DNA of 27,893 bases, from NCBI GenBank assembly GCA_900539175.1, contig UQAW01000052.1, forward strand, positions 1-27,893, given 5' to 3'. Below are positions 1 through 6,949 of this stretch, in pieces (position 1 is the stretch's first letter; the number at the start of each line of letters is the position of its first letter). This stretch comes from an uncultured Lachnospiraceae bacterium (GTDB lineage Bacteria; Bacillota; Clostridia; Lachnospirales; Lachnospiraceae). A program made the position numbers and the translations under genes. The notes below the pieces were generated by a model that saw nothing but the letters and a program-made list of their open reading frames with translations, made no database searches and was not told the DNA's origin.

Positions 1-30
1 GACCGCAAAGTGGGGGATGCAGATTGCGGG

Positions 31-55
31 AATGAATTTTCAAACACGCTCTAGT
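31..55 (-). repeat. Copy of a short dispersed repeat (R3)
   Basis: Read on the minus strand this stretch gives ACTAGAGCGTGTTTG followed by AAAATTCATT. The same words occur at 10705-10751, where AGCGTGTTCGAAAATTCATT and ACTAGAGCGTGTTTG stand as two degenerate tandem units on the plus strand. Neither copy is inside a gene. Two copies in 28 kb suggest a dispersed intergenic element; its full borders are unknown because this copy is close to the window edge. Confidence 0.6.
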
Positions 56-189
56 ACCACTCTGACCCCATTGCCCCGATTTGCAAACCATATCTCGCCC
101 TGTTAATCGCTAAAAATATCACAACATAAGTAAAATGAAGCAAACTGAGGGCATGAACTGGAGTATATATTTTTGCACTTTTCCATCAA
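56..189. other. Intergenic, no gene seen
   Basis: No reading frame with a ribosome binding site or recognisable protein similarity was found on either strand. The stretch lies just beyond the 3' end of the decayed ATPase at 190-543. Confidence 0.5.
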
Positions 190-543
190 TCAGTTATCCA
201 AACTATTCTCATTCAGCAGGAAATCATAGAGACTCATAACCAGCGCCCCATCGTCATTGTAATACGGTGCAGGTGCATCTTTCATGATGATAATCTTTTT
301 GAAGAAATCGCAAAGATAGTCGATATATCTTTTGATGGTTGTGTTGCTGATGGTTTTCTGCTTAACACTTTTGAAAGTAGCTGACAATTTTGTCGGGTTT
401 GTAAGAGAACCGATAGCAGATAAAAGAATATTCAGAAGTTTCTCCAATTCTGCTCGGTTGCGTACATTATGCCTTCCTACAATATCCGGATCACGAAAAC
501 ACTTATTCTCAAAGGAATCAAATGCAATTTCGTGTAGTAGATT
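190..543 (-). pseudogene. Remnant of a DUF4143 / AAA ATPase
   Basis: The open frame from 543 down to the stop at 190 has no proper start: an in-frame TAA at 544-546 closes it upstream. It reads ...FRDPDIVGRHNVRN..., then LTNPTKLSATFKSV and ISNTTIKRYIDYLCD, a signature of the DUF4143 part of prokaryotic ATPases of the AAA_14 type. It then jumps to FKKIIIMKDAPAPYYNDDG and SLYDFLLNENSLDN, which resembles the extreme C terminus of the same proteins. The P-loop domain is missing, and so is the stretch normally lying between YLCDSF and the KKI(I/V) strand. This is therefore a 5'-truncated copy with an internal deletion joined in frame. An overlapping frame, 477-650, starts MSIRFYASF after AAGGAA, but matches nothing I recognise. 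Family recognition is from memory of such sequences. Confidence 0.7.
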
Positions 544-723
544 TTATCAGAGAGACATTCCAATCCAGAACTACAACATTTCAAAAGGTGTAAAACTGTT
601 GTAAAATCTTGCCCTACCGCCTGAAAACTCGCATAAAAACGAATTGACATAACAATGTTCCTTTAGTGCAGGGTAATAAAAAACTTAATTCTGGATGATC
701 TTATCTCTACCAGTACTTCCCAC
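544..723. other. Decayed flank, no intact gene
   Basis: This holds only the 5' part of a 57-codon minus-strand frame (477-650) and low-complexity AT-rich sequence. No terminator or promoter of note was seen. It probably represents the junction between two truncated genes. Confidence 0.4.
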
Positions 724-807
724 TTACCATATCGTTTTCCATTCACGCACCGAATATATTCCTCCTGCAGGGTAGCAACCTACAACGAAGACGGCAGTGT
801 AACTGTC

Positions 808-1293
808 ATGAATGTTGCCCGGGGAACCATGCAGGAAAGAGATCATGTTGCTCTTAATCTGACGGAGACACATAAGACTGTAAAGAATATCAAAGCAAGA
901 GAGGCATCTACCGTAAGTATCGCTGATACGGCTCATGTAGTCGAGGCTGACTATTTCGGTGTTGTATCAGGCAACCGGGTTGCCACGAAATTTGAGAACA
1001 GTGGACTTACTGCAAGCAGAGCCGAATCAGTGGATGCTCCGGTAATTAATGAATTTCCGCTCTGCCTGAAGTGCGAGTTTATTGAATACCAGAATGGAAA
1101 ATACGGGTGCGGTGTTATCGGTAAAGTGGTAAATGTCACAACAGACGAAAGCATCATTACAGGCGACAAGATTGATATGTCGCTGGTAAATGCGATTGCC
1201 TTTGGCCCATACATACATGGCTATTACAAGGTAACGGAGAGAGTTGGTGAAGCATTTAAAGACGGTTTGAAACTAAAGAAACAGGGTAAATAA
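808..1293 (+). pseudogene. 5'-truncated flavin reductase family protein
   Basis: The 161-codon frame reads like the body of flavin reductase-like (FMN-binding split barrel) proteins: NLTETHKTVKNI, STVSIADTAHVVEADYFGVVSGN, then APVINEFPLCLKCEF and a C-terminal GYYKVTERVGEAFKDGLKL. The frame continues upstream of the first ATG as VATYNEDGSVTV, which belongs to the family, but before that the match stops. The usual first 20 or so residues, with the PMPV-type strand, are absent. The ATG at 808 has no ribosome binding site and lies inside the conserved fold, so it is not a credible start. Most likely a dead gene missing its promoter and N terminus. Such proteins reduce FMN or bind it; any function here is doubtful. 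Confidence 0.7.
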
Positions 1294-1324
1294 CAGCAAA
1301 ATGAAAAGCAGTCCTATAAAACTG

Positions 1325-1619
1325 TTATTTTTCTTTCTCCAAAAGTCTTTTCCTCCTTCCGGCCAGTTTCTGAATCCCCTTGGAGGTATCATGTGCCAGA
1401 AAAATGAACAGACCCATGATAGCGATATACTCCGCAAAAAAAGAGCAGGACAGGTCTTTTAAAATCAAAAAACACGAAAGAGGATGTCAAAAACATATAA
1501 AATAGAAATTGATTTTTCAGGAAAGCATAAAGGCCATATCCGGCAACCAAGACCGCAGCTATGTGCAGAAGGATTCGCAGCGGTTTAGAAGCAGCCGGCC
1601 CGGTGGCTTTACGCACCAT
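1325..1619 (-). pseudogene. Frameshifted small membrane protein
   Basis: The first frame (MVRKATGPAASKPLRILLHIAAVL..., 1619 to about 1440) carries two hydrophobic segments, then runs out of frame to a stop at 1389. At a run of seven A (plus strand, 1436-1442) removing one base restores a coherent continuation: FFAEYIAIMGLFIFLAH, then SKGIQKLAGRRKRLLEKEK and a TAA at 1325-1327. The result would be a protein of about 97 residues with membrane spans and a basic tail. The upstream frame reads NLILGMVRK, so the true N terminus was probably longer and has been lost where it meets the lipoprotein remnant at 1609-1761. The function of the family is not known to me. The shift could be mutation, a sequencing error in the homopolymer, or, less likely, slippage. 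Confidence 0.6.
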
Positions 1620-1761
1620 GCCGAGAATCAGGTTCCCTTACCGGAGTTATGCCCTCCGCTTCTGCTGCTGTATCCTCCACAATATTCTGATTATTATTTC
1701 CGCAAGCAGCCAGAGAAAGAAGCAGCAGAGCAGAAAGAAGTATGGTTGTTGATTTTTTCAT
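1609..1761 (-). pseudogene. Truncated lipoprotein, signal peptide only
   Basis: This 50-codon frame starts with an ATG 9 bases after AAAGGAG. It encodes a lipoprotein signal peptide: MKKSTTILLSALLLLSLAAC with the lipobox LAAC and Cys at residue 20, followed by a short acidic, Asn/Gln-rich stretch (GNNNQNIVEDTAAEAEG). After about residue 38 the sequence changes character and stops at TAA. The tail overlaps, in another frame, the start of the membrane-protein remnant at 1325-1619. It looks like the first part of a larger lipoprotein, possibly of the flavodoxin-lipoprotein kind found beside MerR/oxidoreductase clusters, fused by deletion to another gene. It may still be translated and exported as a 31-residue lipopeptide, but a function is unlikely. 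Confidence 0.6.
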
Positions 1762-1835
1762 CAAATTTTGCTCCTTTACTTTTATCCTGATCTATGTCAA
1801 CAGATGTTTTTACCCATCTGATATGCTTCCCGCAA

Positions 1836-1976
1836 TCAAACCTTTTTTACGGAACCGCCGCCAAAGGCAAGCATCACAGTTTCTCCAGCTTTGTCAAGTT
1901 CTGTGCTGAAAGCCTGCTCTGCGCTCCCTTCCCCAAAATAAACCTTTGTCGGATAAGAAAATGTAAATTTGTTCAT
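1836..1976 (-). pseudogene. N-terminal remnant of iron-containing alcohol dehydrogenase
   Basis: The ATG at 1976 lies 6 bases after GCAGGAGG. The product begins MNKFTFSYPTKVYFGEGSAE and ends AGETVMLAFGGGSVKKV after 46 residues. This is the N-terminal strand region and the glycine-rich GGGS nucleotide motif of the group III (iron) alcohol dehydrogenases, which are usually about 390 residues. The frame stops right after SVKKV, so the metal-binding domain is missing. The first part is well preserved, including the RBS, and a copy of the MerR-type promoter region lies upstream (2011-2056). The deletion therefore seems recent. The parent enzyme would reduce aldehydes with NAD(P)H. Confidence 0.75.
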
Positions 1977-2010
1977 TATAATTCCTCCTGCAAATTCTTT
2001 GTGTAATACT

Positions 2011-2056
2011 TTTGTTTGAACCACTTGTCATAACCAATTATATTTTGCGGCAGTAA
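2011..2056 (-). promoter_or_regulatory. Second copy of the MerR-type promoter region
   Basis: These 46 bases match 3506-3551 at 37 positions, including the minus-strand TATAAT box (plus ATTATA 2037-2042) and the flanking GGTTAT. The copy stands in front of the alcohol dehydrogenase remnant (start 1976). The expected -35 position, 19 bases upstream, is GAATCA and lies in the 3' end of the gene at 2058-2816, so this promoter may be weak or damaged. It suggests that the dehydrogenase was once a member of the same regulon. Confidence 0.55.
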
Positions 2057-2057
2057 G

Positions 2058-2816
2058 CTATTGATTCTCCATTGCCCGTGATACTTCGTCTATGATATTC
2101 ATAGCATTCAGACTGCGGGGATAGCCGATATAAGGCATACACTGTTCCACGATACTGTATAGTTTTTCCTTATCATTTCCCACTCCGAAATTTCCCACTG
2201 TGTGCCCCCGAAGCTGATTTTCACAGCCACCCTGCGCAAGAATGAAACAAAACGTAATCATCTCACGTTCCTGATCATTCAGGCCATTTCGGGTATAGTA
2301 ATCACCGAAACAGTTGTCCGCCAGCCACCGGTTGATATTGCGCCGAAGAACAGGCCCATCGGTCTGCCGCTTCACCATATCCTCTCCAAACAGCTCCACC
2401 TGTTTCATAAGTCCATCATCAAATCTGGTCTTTTCGGTTGCTGTCGCCTGCGGCGCAAGCGGCAGCTCGATACCATGCTGCTCCATAATCTGATTTGCCG
2501 CTGCGAGGAAATCATAGGTGCGTCCAATCCCAAGATAAGCTGTCGCCTGATAGATGACCTCTTTCATTGCAATGGGATCAACGCCCGTGTTGAGAGCTGC
2601 ATGGAGCATATTCCGAAATTCTCCCATTCCCTGACAACCGATCAATGCGGATAAAATACAGAGCATTTGTTCCTTTTCTGTCAGTTTGTTGACCTTTATT
2701 ACTTCGTCCTGAGAAAAATTTGCGATAATTTCAATAAACTCCGGATCTGTTCTGCTTAAGGGAGATTCGGCCCCGATAAATAATCTTTGAACCCTTTCTG
2801 CCGTCTCTTTATTCAT
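2058..2816 (-). CDS. Carboxymuconolactone decarboxylase family protein (two domains)
   Basis: This is a 252-residue protein with two CMD/AhpD-fold repeats, roughly residues 25-115 (LTEKEQMLCILSALIGCQG, MKEVIYQATAYLGIGRTYD) and 145-245 (LNDQEREMITFCFILAQGG, then CENQLRGHTVGNFGVG and YIGYPRSLNA). The second repeat has Cys and His in a CxxxxxxH arrangement; neither has an AhpD CxxC pair, so peroxidase reductase activity is not implied. I chose the ATG at 2816 because GGAGGG precedes it; the longer frame to 2921 overlaps the upstream gene. It follows the flavodoxin-fold reductase by 17 bp, so the two form an operon from the MerR-type promoter at 3532-3562. Proteins of this kind often sit with MerR regulators and oxidoreductases in clostridia, suggesting a part in electrophile or quinone stress. 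The exact substrate is unknown. Confidence 0.85.
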   Translation of the reverse strand: MNKETAERVQRLFIGAESPLSRTDPEFIEIIANFSQDEVIKVNKLTEKEQMLCILSALIGCQGMGEFRNMLHAALNTGVDPIAMKEVIYQATAYLGIGRTYDFLAAANQIMEQHGIELPLAPQATATEKTRFDDGLMKQVELFGEDMVKRQTDGPVLRRNINRWLADNCFGDYYTRNGLNDQEREMITFCFILAQGGCENQLRGHTVGNFGVGNDKEKLYSIVEQCMPYIGYPRSLNAMNIIDEVSRAMENQ

Positions 2817-2833
2817 CAGAATTTCCCTCCACT

Positions 2834-3451
2834 TCATCTTGTAAAATTTGTCAATACTTTTTCGTTGTCCGGGTGTGTTAGCCCGTTTTCTTTTCCGATG
2901 GCAATACATTTCAGCAGCCATGCCATATTTTTGCCGATGTTATACATCGTCATAAGCCCTTCTTTATCTTCAGTTACTTCCTCCGGCTGCGCACCGTAAA
3001 CATGGTTCCAATAGGTAGAAGAAACTACTGGCATAGAGCAAATCGTAAAATACTTGTTAATAACATCAAAAGAGGCCGTGGTTCCTGCCCGTCTTGCGGA
3101 TAAAACTGCGGCCGCAGGCTTAAATTGAAACGCTGCCCCGCCAGAATAAAAAGCTCTGTCCATAAATGTCAGAAGTCTGCCGCTCGGATGCGCAAAATAA
3201 ACCGGAGAACCAAAAACAAAACCATCAGCGGATTTGGCCTTTTCCACGAATTCATTTACAATATCATGGAATATACAGCACCCAATCTCCCTGCATTTGC
3301 GACAGGCAATGCAGTCCGGCAACGCCTCGTTTCCAATAAAAAATTGTTCCGTTTCAATTCCTTCTTCGTTCAAGGCATATTCCACCTCACACAGCGCTGC
3401 GTTTGTACAGCCGTTTTTTCGGGAACTACCATTTACGAGTAATACTTTCAT
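2834..3451 (-). CDS. Flavodoxin-fold NAD(P)H:FMN oxidoreductase
   Basis: The 205-residue protein starts MKVLLVNGSSRKNGCTNAAL, the phosphate-binding loop of the NADPH-dependent FMN reductase / iron-sulfur flavoprotein group. It then has CIACRKCREIGCC (about residues 47-59), a cysteine cluster with CxxC spacing seen in the iron-sulfur flavoprotein branch. The FMN-contact loop VFGSPVYFAHPSGRLLTFMDR follows at about 78-98. The length is normal for the family. AAGGAG lies 10 bases before the ATG. It is the first gene of the operon with 2058-2816 and is divergent from merR. The role is presumably two-electron reduction of a quinone, nitro compound or flavin in the cytoplasm; the in vivo substrate cannot be read from the sequence. 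Confidence 0.85.
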   Translation of the reverse strand: MKVLLVNGSSRKNGCTNAALCEVEYALNEEGIETEQFFIGNEALPDCIACRKCREIGCCIFHDIVNEFVEKAKSADGFVFGSPVYFAHPSGRLLTFMDRAFYSGGAAFQFKPAAAVLSARRAGTTASFDVINKYFTICSMPVVSSTYWNHVYGAQPEEVTEDKEGLMTMYNIGKNMAWLLKCIAIGKENGLTHPDNEKVLTNFTR

Positions 3452-3505
3452 TTGCTTTGTTCACTCCTTATTCTTGCAATTTTGTGGTTTTTATGCTATA
3501 CTGCA

Positions 3506-3562
3506 TTTGTTTAAACCGATTGTTATAACCGATTATAATTTACGGTAGCAACCATCGGTCAA
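3506..3562 (-). promoter_or_regulatory. Divergent MerR-type promoter with 19-bp spacer
   Basis: On the minus strand TTGACC (plus GGTCAA 3557-3562) and TATAAT (plus ATTATA 3532-3537) are separated by exactly 19 bases. That is the unusually long spacer of promoters activated by MerR-family proteins. The spacer holds the dyad GGT-TGCT-ACC. On the plus strand TATAAT at 3534-3539 overlaps the same box (ATTATAAT reads on both strands), with TTTAAA at 3510-3515 as a possible -35 for merR. Further direct repeats AACCGATT stand at 3514-3521 and 3527-3534. This fits one operator serving both the reductase operon and merR autoregulation. Confidence 0.75.
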
Positions 3563-3620
3563 TACCTTTCCGCAAATTTTCTACATGAATTTTTTGTGAA
3601 CAATACAGGAGGCAATCATA

Positions 3621-4019
3621 ATGTATACGATGATGCAGGTCTGCCGGGAGCTGGATATGACCTATCAGACCTTAAAATACTATTGCAATGAGGGGTTGGT
3701 TCCCAATGTCAAAAGAGACAGCAATAACCGCCGGATTTTCGATGAAAAAGATGTGAAGTGGATCAAAAACCTCACTTGCTTAAAAAAATGCGGCATGAGT
3801 ATCATAGAAATGAAAGAATACTTGGAATTATGCCTGCAAGGAGAATCCACCATCATGCTGCGCAAGGAAATGCTGACGAAAAAACGAGAAGCGTTGCTTG
3901 TTTCCGTCAAAGAATTAGAGGACAGCATTGCCTATATTGACTGGAAACAGAACTTCTATGATGAAGTGCTTTCCGGTACACGTCCGTATGTAAGCAATCT
4001 GATTCGATCAGAAGAATAA
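3621..4019 (+). CDS. MerR family transcriptional regulator
   Basis: The protein has 132 residues. The N-terminal winged helix-turn-helix is typical: MYTMMQVCRELDMTYQTLKY, then CNEGLVPNVKRDSNNRRIF and the DVKWIKNLTCLKKCGMSI second helix pair (to about residue 62). It is followed by a long dimerisation helix (about 75-105) and a short effector region of about 25 residues. No metal-type cysteine pair is seen at the C-terminal end, so an organic effector is more likely. GGAGG precedes the ATG by 8 bases. It is transcribed away from the flavodoxin-reductase/CMD operon, and the shared region has the 19-bp-spaced promoter expected of a MerR target. I infer that it activates that operon under electrophilic or oxidative stress. 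Confidence 0.9.
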   Translation: MYTMMQVCRELDMTYQTLKYYCNEGLVPNVKRDSNNRRIFDEKDVKWIKNLTCLKKCGMSIIEMKEYLELCLQGESTIMLRKEMLTKKREALLVSVKELEDSIAYIDWKQNFYDEVLSGTRPYVSNLIRSEE

Positions 4020-4053
4020 ATTTATAATAAAAAACCGTGTATCAGGCAAAGTT

Positions 4054-4079
4054 AGTACATGTACTGCACCACCTTTTTT
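4054..4079 (+). terminator. Weak terminator-like site after merR
   Basis: A perfect 12-base palindrome AGTACATGTACT is followed eight bases later by a run of six T. The stem is short and the gap to the T run is long, so efficiency is doubtful. Confidence 0.3.
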
Positions 4080-4125
4080 CTTTATCGTAAAAGATGTGGT
4101 TTGTAGAGGCAAATGTGCGATGAGA

Positions 4126-4320
4126 CTAATTCTTCTTTATCGAACACTTCTCTCCAAATGTATCATAAGTATAGCTAATCCTTGTAGACTTCACATCTAA
4201 TCCCAGTAGCTTCGCAAATACTTTCTGTATTTCGAATTTCTCCAAAAGCTCTTTGTCACGAATGCCATATTTATTAATAAGCACATCACTTCCTGGATAA
4301 CAATTTTTTCCGCCACTCAT
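4126..4320 (-). pseudogene. N-terminal remnant of a Fic/DOC family protein
   Basis: The ATG at 4320 follows GGGAG with good spacing. The 64 residues begin MSGGKNCYPGSDVLINKYGIRD and continue KELLEKFEIQKVFAKLLGL, which resembles the N-terminal part of Fic-domain AMP-transferases of clostridia (xCYPGTxVLxNKxxIRD). After SYTYDT the frame leaves the family (FGEKCSIKKN) and ends. The catalytic HxFxDGNGR motif and the whole Fic fold are missing, so the remnant cannot modify target proteins. It starts 3 bp after the HTH gene at 4324-4626, as expected for an antitoxin-toxin pair. No sign of a second half was found downstream. Confidence 0.7.
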
Positions 4321-4323
4321 ATA

Positions 4324-4626
4324 CTACACTCCCAAATACTCAAATCTGTCAATTCTCACTTCCATCTCCTCCAACGTTATTTTTCCGAAAATGTAAGAAT
4401 CCAAAACCTCTAAAAATAATTCGTCCGGACCATTTGTGGCACTCAACATGATAGCCATAGCATTTTCCACACCCTTTCTTCTTGCTTCACATGCTTCGAT
4501 GTAGCTTGGACTTATAAGCATCCCTTTATATTGTAAAATAGTTCTCATCCTATTAATCACATAAGCCGGAGGATTTCTTCTTTCTTGTTCCCGGTCTTTC
4601 AAAGTAGATACCGGTACATCAAACAT
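4324..4626 (-). pseudogene. HTH antitoxin-like protein, N terminus lost
   Basis: The 100 residues start inside a helix-turn-helix: MFDVPVSTLKDREQERRNPP is the recognition-helix end of the common antitoxin HTH (FxxPxxTLxxWExGxRxPP), with Trp replaced by Arg and Gly by Glu. The remainder, EACEARRKGVENAMAIM and SYIFGKITLEEMEVRIDRFEYLGV, recalls the VbhA-type Fic antitoxin helix-loop. I do not see its clear S/TxxxEG inhibitory motif. The first half of the HTH is missing, no RBS precedes the ATG, and the first codons overlap the end of the truncated acetyltransferase frame. It was probably the antitoxin of the Fic remnant that follows 3 bp later. With the toxin dead, selection on it should be relaxed, which fits the changed HTH residues. 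Confidence 0.6.
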
Positions 4627-4910
4627 TTTTGAGCAGTATGGTCGAGATATATCGTCAGCTCACACGACCAATCATAGGCAGTTCGTCCCACAAAGGGACC
4701 GGCATAGGCATAGCCTTGAATTACACCACCTCTTTCAATAACAAGATAGGGATAGCGTTTCAGCGTGTTCTTGATACGATTTTGAAATTCATTCAGCGTT
4801 GGAACCTCATATTCAAAGGTAATGGCTGTTTTTTTTACATAATATGCGTAAATTTCCAGAATGCGCTCTGCATCCTTAATACTTACGTTTCGGATTGTCA
4901 CTGTATCCAT
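4599..4910 (-). pseudogene. Truncated GNAT N-acetyltransferase
   Basis: From the ATG at 4910 (after GGAGAAGG) the frame reads MDTVTIRNVSIKDAERILEI, then YYVKKTAITFEYEVPTLNEF, YLVIERGGVIQGYAYAGPFVGRTAYDW and CELTIYLDHTAQKC. This is the phosphinothricin/methionine-sulfoximine acetyltransferase type of GNAT protein. It ends after LDHTAQKC, exactly where the acetyl-CoA pyrophosphate loop (R/QxxGxG/A) and the C-terminal half should follow. Seven unrelated residues then lead to a stop. The break joins it to the internally cut HTH gene, so one deletion removed the 3' end of this gene and the 5' end of the next. The residual fold cannot bind acetyl-CoA. Confidence 0.75.
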
Positions 4911-5031
4911 AATTTTGTCCTTCTCCGACAAATCTTTTATAATTTTCGTTTGTTCCCTCTCTGTGTTGTATATAATTTCAGAAAGTCTTTCAAATATTCC
5001 TGACTTACTTTTTGACTGCGGCTTTCCTTTA

Positions 5032-5070
5032 ATATAATAAAATCGGGTGTGATATATATATCACACCCGA
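5032..5070 (-). terminator. pckA: Terminator of pckA
   Basis: A perfect 28-base palindrome occupies 5043-5070: arms TCGGGTGTGATATA and its complement. On the minus strand it is followed directly by TTTTATTATATT. It lies 53 bp after the pckA stop and is a strong intrinsic terminator in that direction; the plus side lacks a T run. Confidence 0.85.
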
Positions 5071-5122
5071 TAAAAATCTGATTACTTTCACTCTATATAG
5101 AGAGAAAAAATAACTATTTATT

Positions 5123-6727
5123 TTACTCCTGAGGACCAGCTGAAACCAAAGCTTTTCCAGCCTCATTACCCTCATATTTTGCAAAATTCTTAACAAATCT
5201 CTGTGCCAGATCCTTAGCCTTTGTCTCCCACTCAGAAGCCTCAGCATAAGTATCGCGAGGATCAAGAATATTGGAATCTACACCTGGAAGTTCAGTCGGA
5301 ACTTCAAAGTTGAAGAACGGAATCTTCTTTGTAGGTGCATTCAGGATATCACCGTTCAGAATCGCATCAATGATACCACGGGTATCACGGATAGAAATAC
5401 GCTTGCCAGTGCCGTTCCATCCAGTATTTACCAGATATGCCTTAGCACCGCTCTTCTCCATCTTCTTAACAAGTTCTTCCGCATACTTTGTAGGATGAAG
5501 CTCAAGGAAAGCCTGACCAAAGCAAGCGGAGAATGTAGGTGTAGGCTCTGTAATACCACGCTCTGTACCAGCAAGTTTAGCTGTGAAACCTGACAGGAAG
5601 TAGTACTGTGTCTGCTCCGGAGTAAGAATTGATACTGGCGGAAGTACACCGAACGCATCTGCAGACAGGAAAATTACATTCTTAGCTGCCGGTGCAGAAG
5701 AAACAGGGCGAACAATCTTCTCAATATGATCAATCGGATAAGATACACGTGTATTTTCAGTTACACTCTTATCATCAAAATCAATCTTGCCTTCAGCATC
5801 TAATGTTACATTCTCAAGAAGAGCATTGCGCTTAATTGCATTGTAAATATCCGGCTCAGACTCTTTGTCCAGATTAATAACCTTAGCATAGCAGCCGCCT
5901 TCAAAGTTAAATACACCGTTGTCATCCCAACCATGCTCATCATCACCGATAAGAAGACGCTTCGGATCTGTTGACAGAGTTGTCTTACCAGTACCGGAAA
6001 GACCGAAGAAGATTGCTGTATTCTCACCATTCATATCTGTGTTTGCAGAGCAATGCATAGAAGCAATTCCCTTCAGCGGCAGATAGTAGTTCATCATGGA
6101 GAACATACCTTTCTTCATTTCTCCGCCATACCATGTGTTTACGATAACCTGCTCACGGCTTGTAATATTAAACATTACTGCTGTCTCAGAATTTAAACCT
6201 AATTCTTTATAATTTTCCACTTTTGCCTTAGAAGCGTTATAAACAACAAAGTCTGGTTCGAAATCCTTAAGTTCTTCGTCTGTAGGCTGAATAAACATAT
6301 TTTTAACAAAATGAGCCTGCCATGCTACTTCCACGATAAAACGGATTGCCATACGTGTGTCTTTATTTGCACCGCAGAATGCATCTACTACAAAAAGTCT
6401 TTTATTAGAAAGCTCTTTCAATGCAATTTCCTTTACTGCATCCCATGCTTCCTGTGTAGCCGGATGGTTATCATTCTTGTATTCATCAGAAGTCCACCAT
6501 ACAGTATCTTTTGAATTCTCATCTACTACGATAAACTTATCTTTCGGTGAACGACCTGTATAGATACCAGTCATTACATTAACCGCACCAAGTTCACTTT
6601 CCTGACCTTTTTCGAAGCCTACCAGATCAGATTTTGTCTCTTCTTCAAATAACATCTCATAAGAAGGGTTGTATACAATTTCTGTGGTTCCAGTAATACC
6701 ATACTTACTTAAATTGATTTCTGACAT
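5123..6727 (-). CDS. pckA: Phosphoenolpyruvate carboxykinase (ATP)
   Basis: PckA converts oxaloacetate and ATP to PEP, CO2 and ADP. In anaerobic fermenters it often runs in reverse, fixing CO2 on the way to succinate and gaining ATP. The 534-residue length is normal. The ATP-type P-loop FGLSGTGKTTLS stands at about residues 241-252, the metal-binding GDDEHGW at 261-267, the substrate motif TGRSPKDKF at 57-65, and VNTGWNGTGKR in the C-terminal half. No truncation or unusual residues were seen. The start is supported by AGAGG upstream and the usual N terminus. It is monocistronic, with a near-consensus promoter (6822-6849), a 5' leader with two hairpins and a perfect terminator (5043-5070), all suggesting strong expression. 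Confidence 0.97.
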   Translation of the reverse strand: MSEINLSKYGITGTTEIVYNPSYEMLFEEETKSDLVGFEKGQESELGAVNVMTGIYTGRSPKDKFIVVDENSKDTVWWTSDEYKNDNHPATQEAWDAVKEIALKELSNKRLFVVDAFCGANKDTRMAIRFIVEVAWQAHFVKNMFIQPTDEELKDFEPDFVVYNASKAKVENYKELGLNSETAVMFNITSREQVIVNTWYGGEMKKGMFSMMNYYLPLKGIASMHCSANTDMNGENTAIFFGLSGTGKTTLSTDPKRLLIGDDEHGWDDNGVFNFEGGCYAKVINLDKESEPDIYNAIKRNALLENVTLDAEGKIDFDDKSVTENTRVSYPIDHIEKIVRPVSSAPAAKNVIFLSADAFGVLPPVSILTPEQTQYYFLSGFTAKLAGTERGITEPTPTFSACFGQAFLELHPTKYAEELVKKMEKSGAKAYLVNTGWNGTGKRISIRDTRGIIDAILNGDILNAPTKKIPFFNFEVPTELPGVDSNILDPRDTYAEASEWETKAKDLAQRFVKNFAKYEGNEAGKALVSAGPQE

Positions 6728-6758
6728 CTTGCATTTAACCTCTTTTCTTCAATATTTG

Positions 6759-6801
6759 CCTGCAAATGCAGGTCTTACGATATTTGTCCAAGGAAGTGGA
6801 C
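6759..6801 (-). promoter_or_regulatory. Two hairpins in the pckA leader
   Basis: The untranslated leader holds GTCCA-cttcct-TGGAC (6786-6801) and CCTGCA-tt-TGCAGG (6759-6772). They lie between the predicted start of transcription near 6815 and the pckA ATG. No T run follows, so they are not terminators. A role in mRNA stability or protein binding is possible; no riboswitch consensus was recognised. Confidence 0.5.
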
Positions 6802-6821
6802 ATACCAACTTCTAATATCTT

Positions 6822-6849
6822 ATTATACATAATAAAGCAATAAAATCAA
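6822..6849 (-). promoter_or_regulatory. Promoter of pckA
   Basis: The minus strand has TTGATT (plus AATCAA 6844-6849), 16 bases, then TATAAT (plus ATTATA 6822-6827), in a very AT-rich stretch that could act as an UP element. The match to a vegetative promoter is good and it sits about 95 bp before the pckA ATG. Confidence 0.75.
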
Positions 6850-6949
6850 TAAAAATCCTCTAAATTTTTTTCAATCTTGCTAAATTTTTTCAATTATTTC
6901 CTTGCAGTTCACCGTTAGCAGTGCGAAAAAAATCATCACTTATCATCCG

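Noticed and set aside
477..650. 57-codon minus-strand frame MSIRFYASF...
   Set aside because: It has AAGGAA before the ATG but overlaps the ATPase remnant in another frame and has no recognisable similarity; kept only as a note.
2817..2921. N-terminal extension of the CMD protein
   Set aside because: The added basic residues overlap the upstream reductase gene; the ATG at 2816 has GGAGGG and starts where the family starts.
6759..6801. Riboswitch in the pckA leader
   Set aside because: Only two simple hairpins; none of the conserved cores that I know is present.
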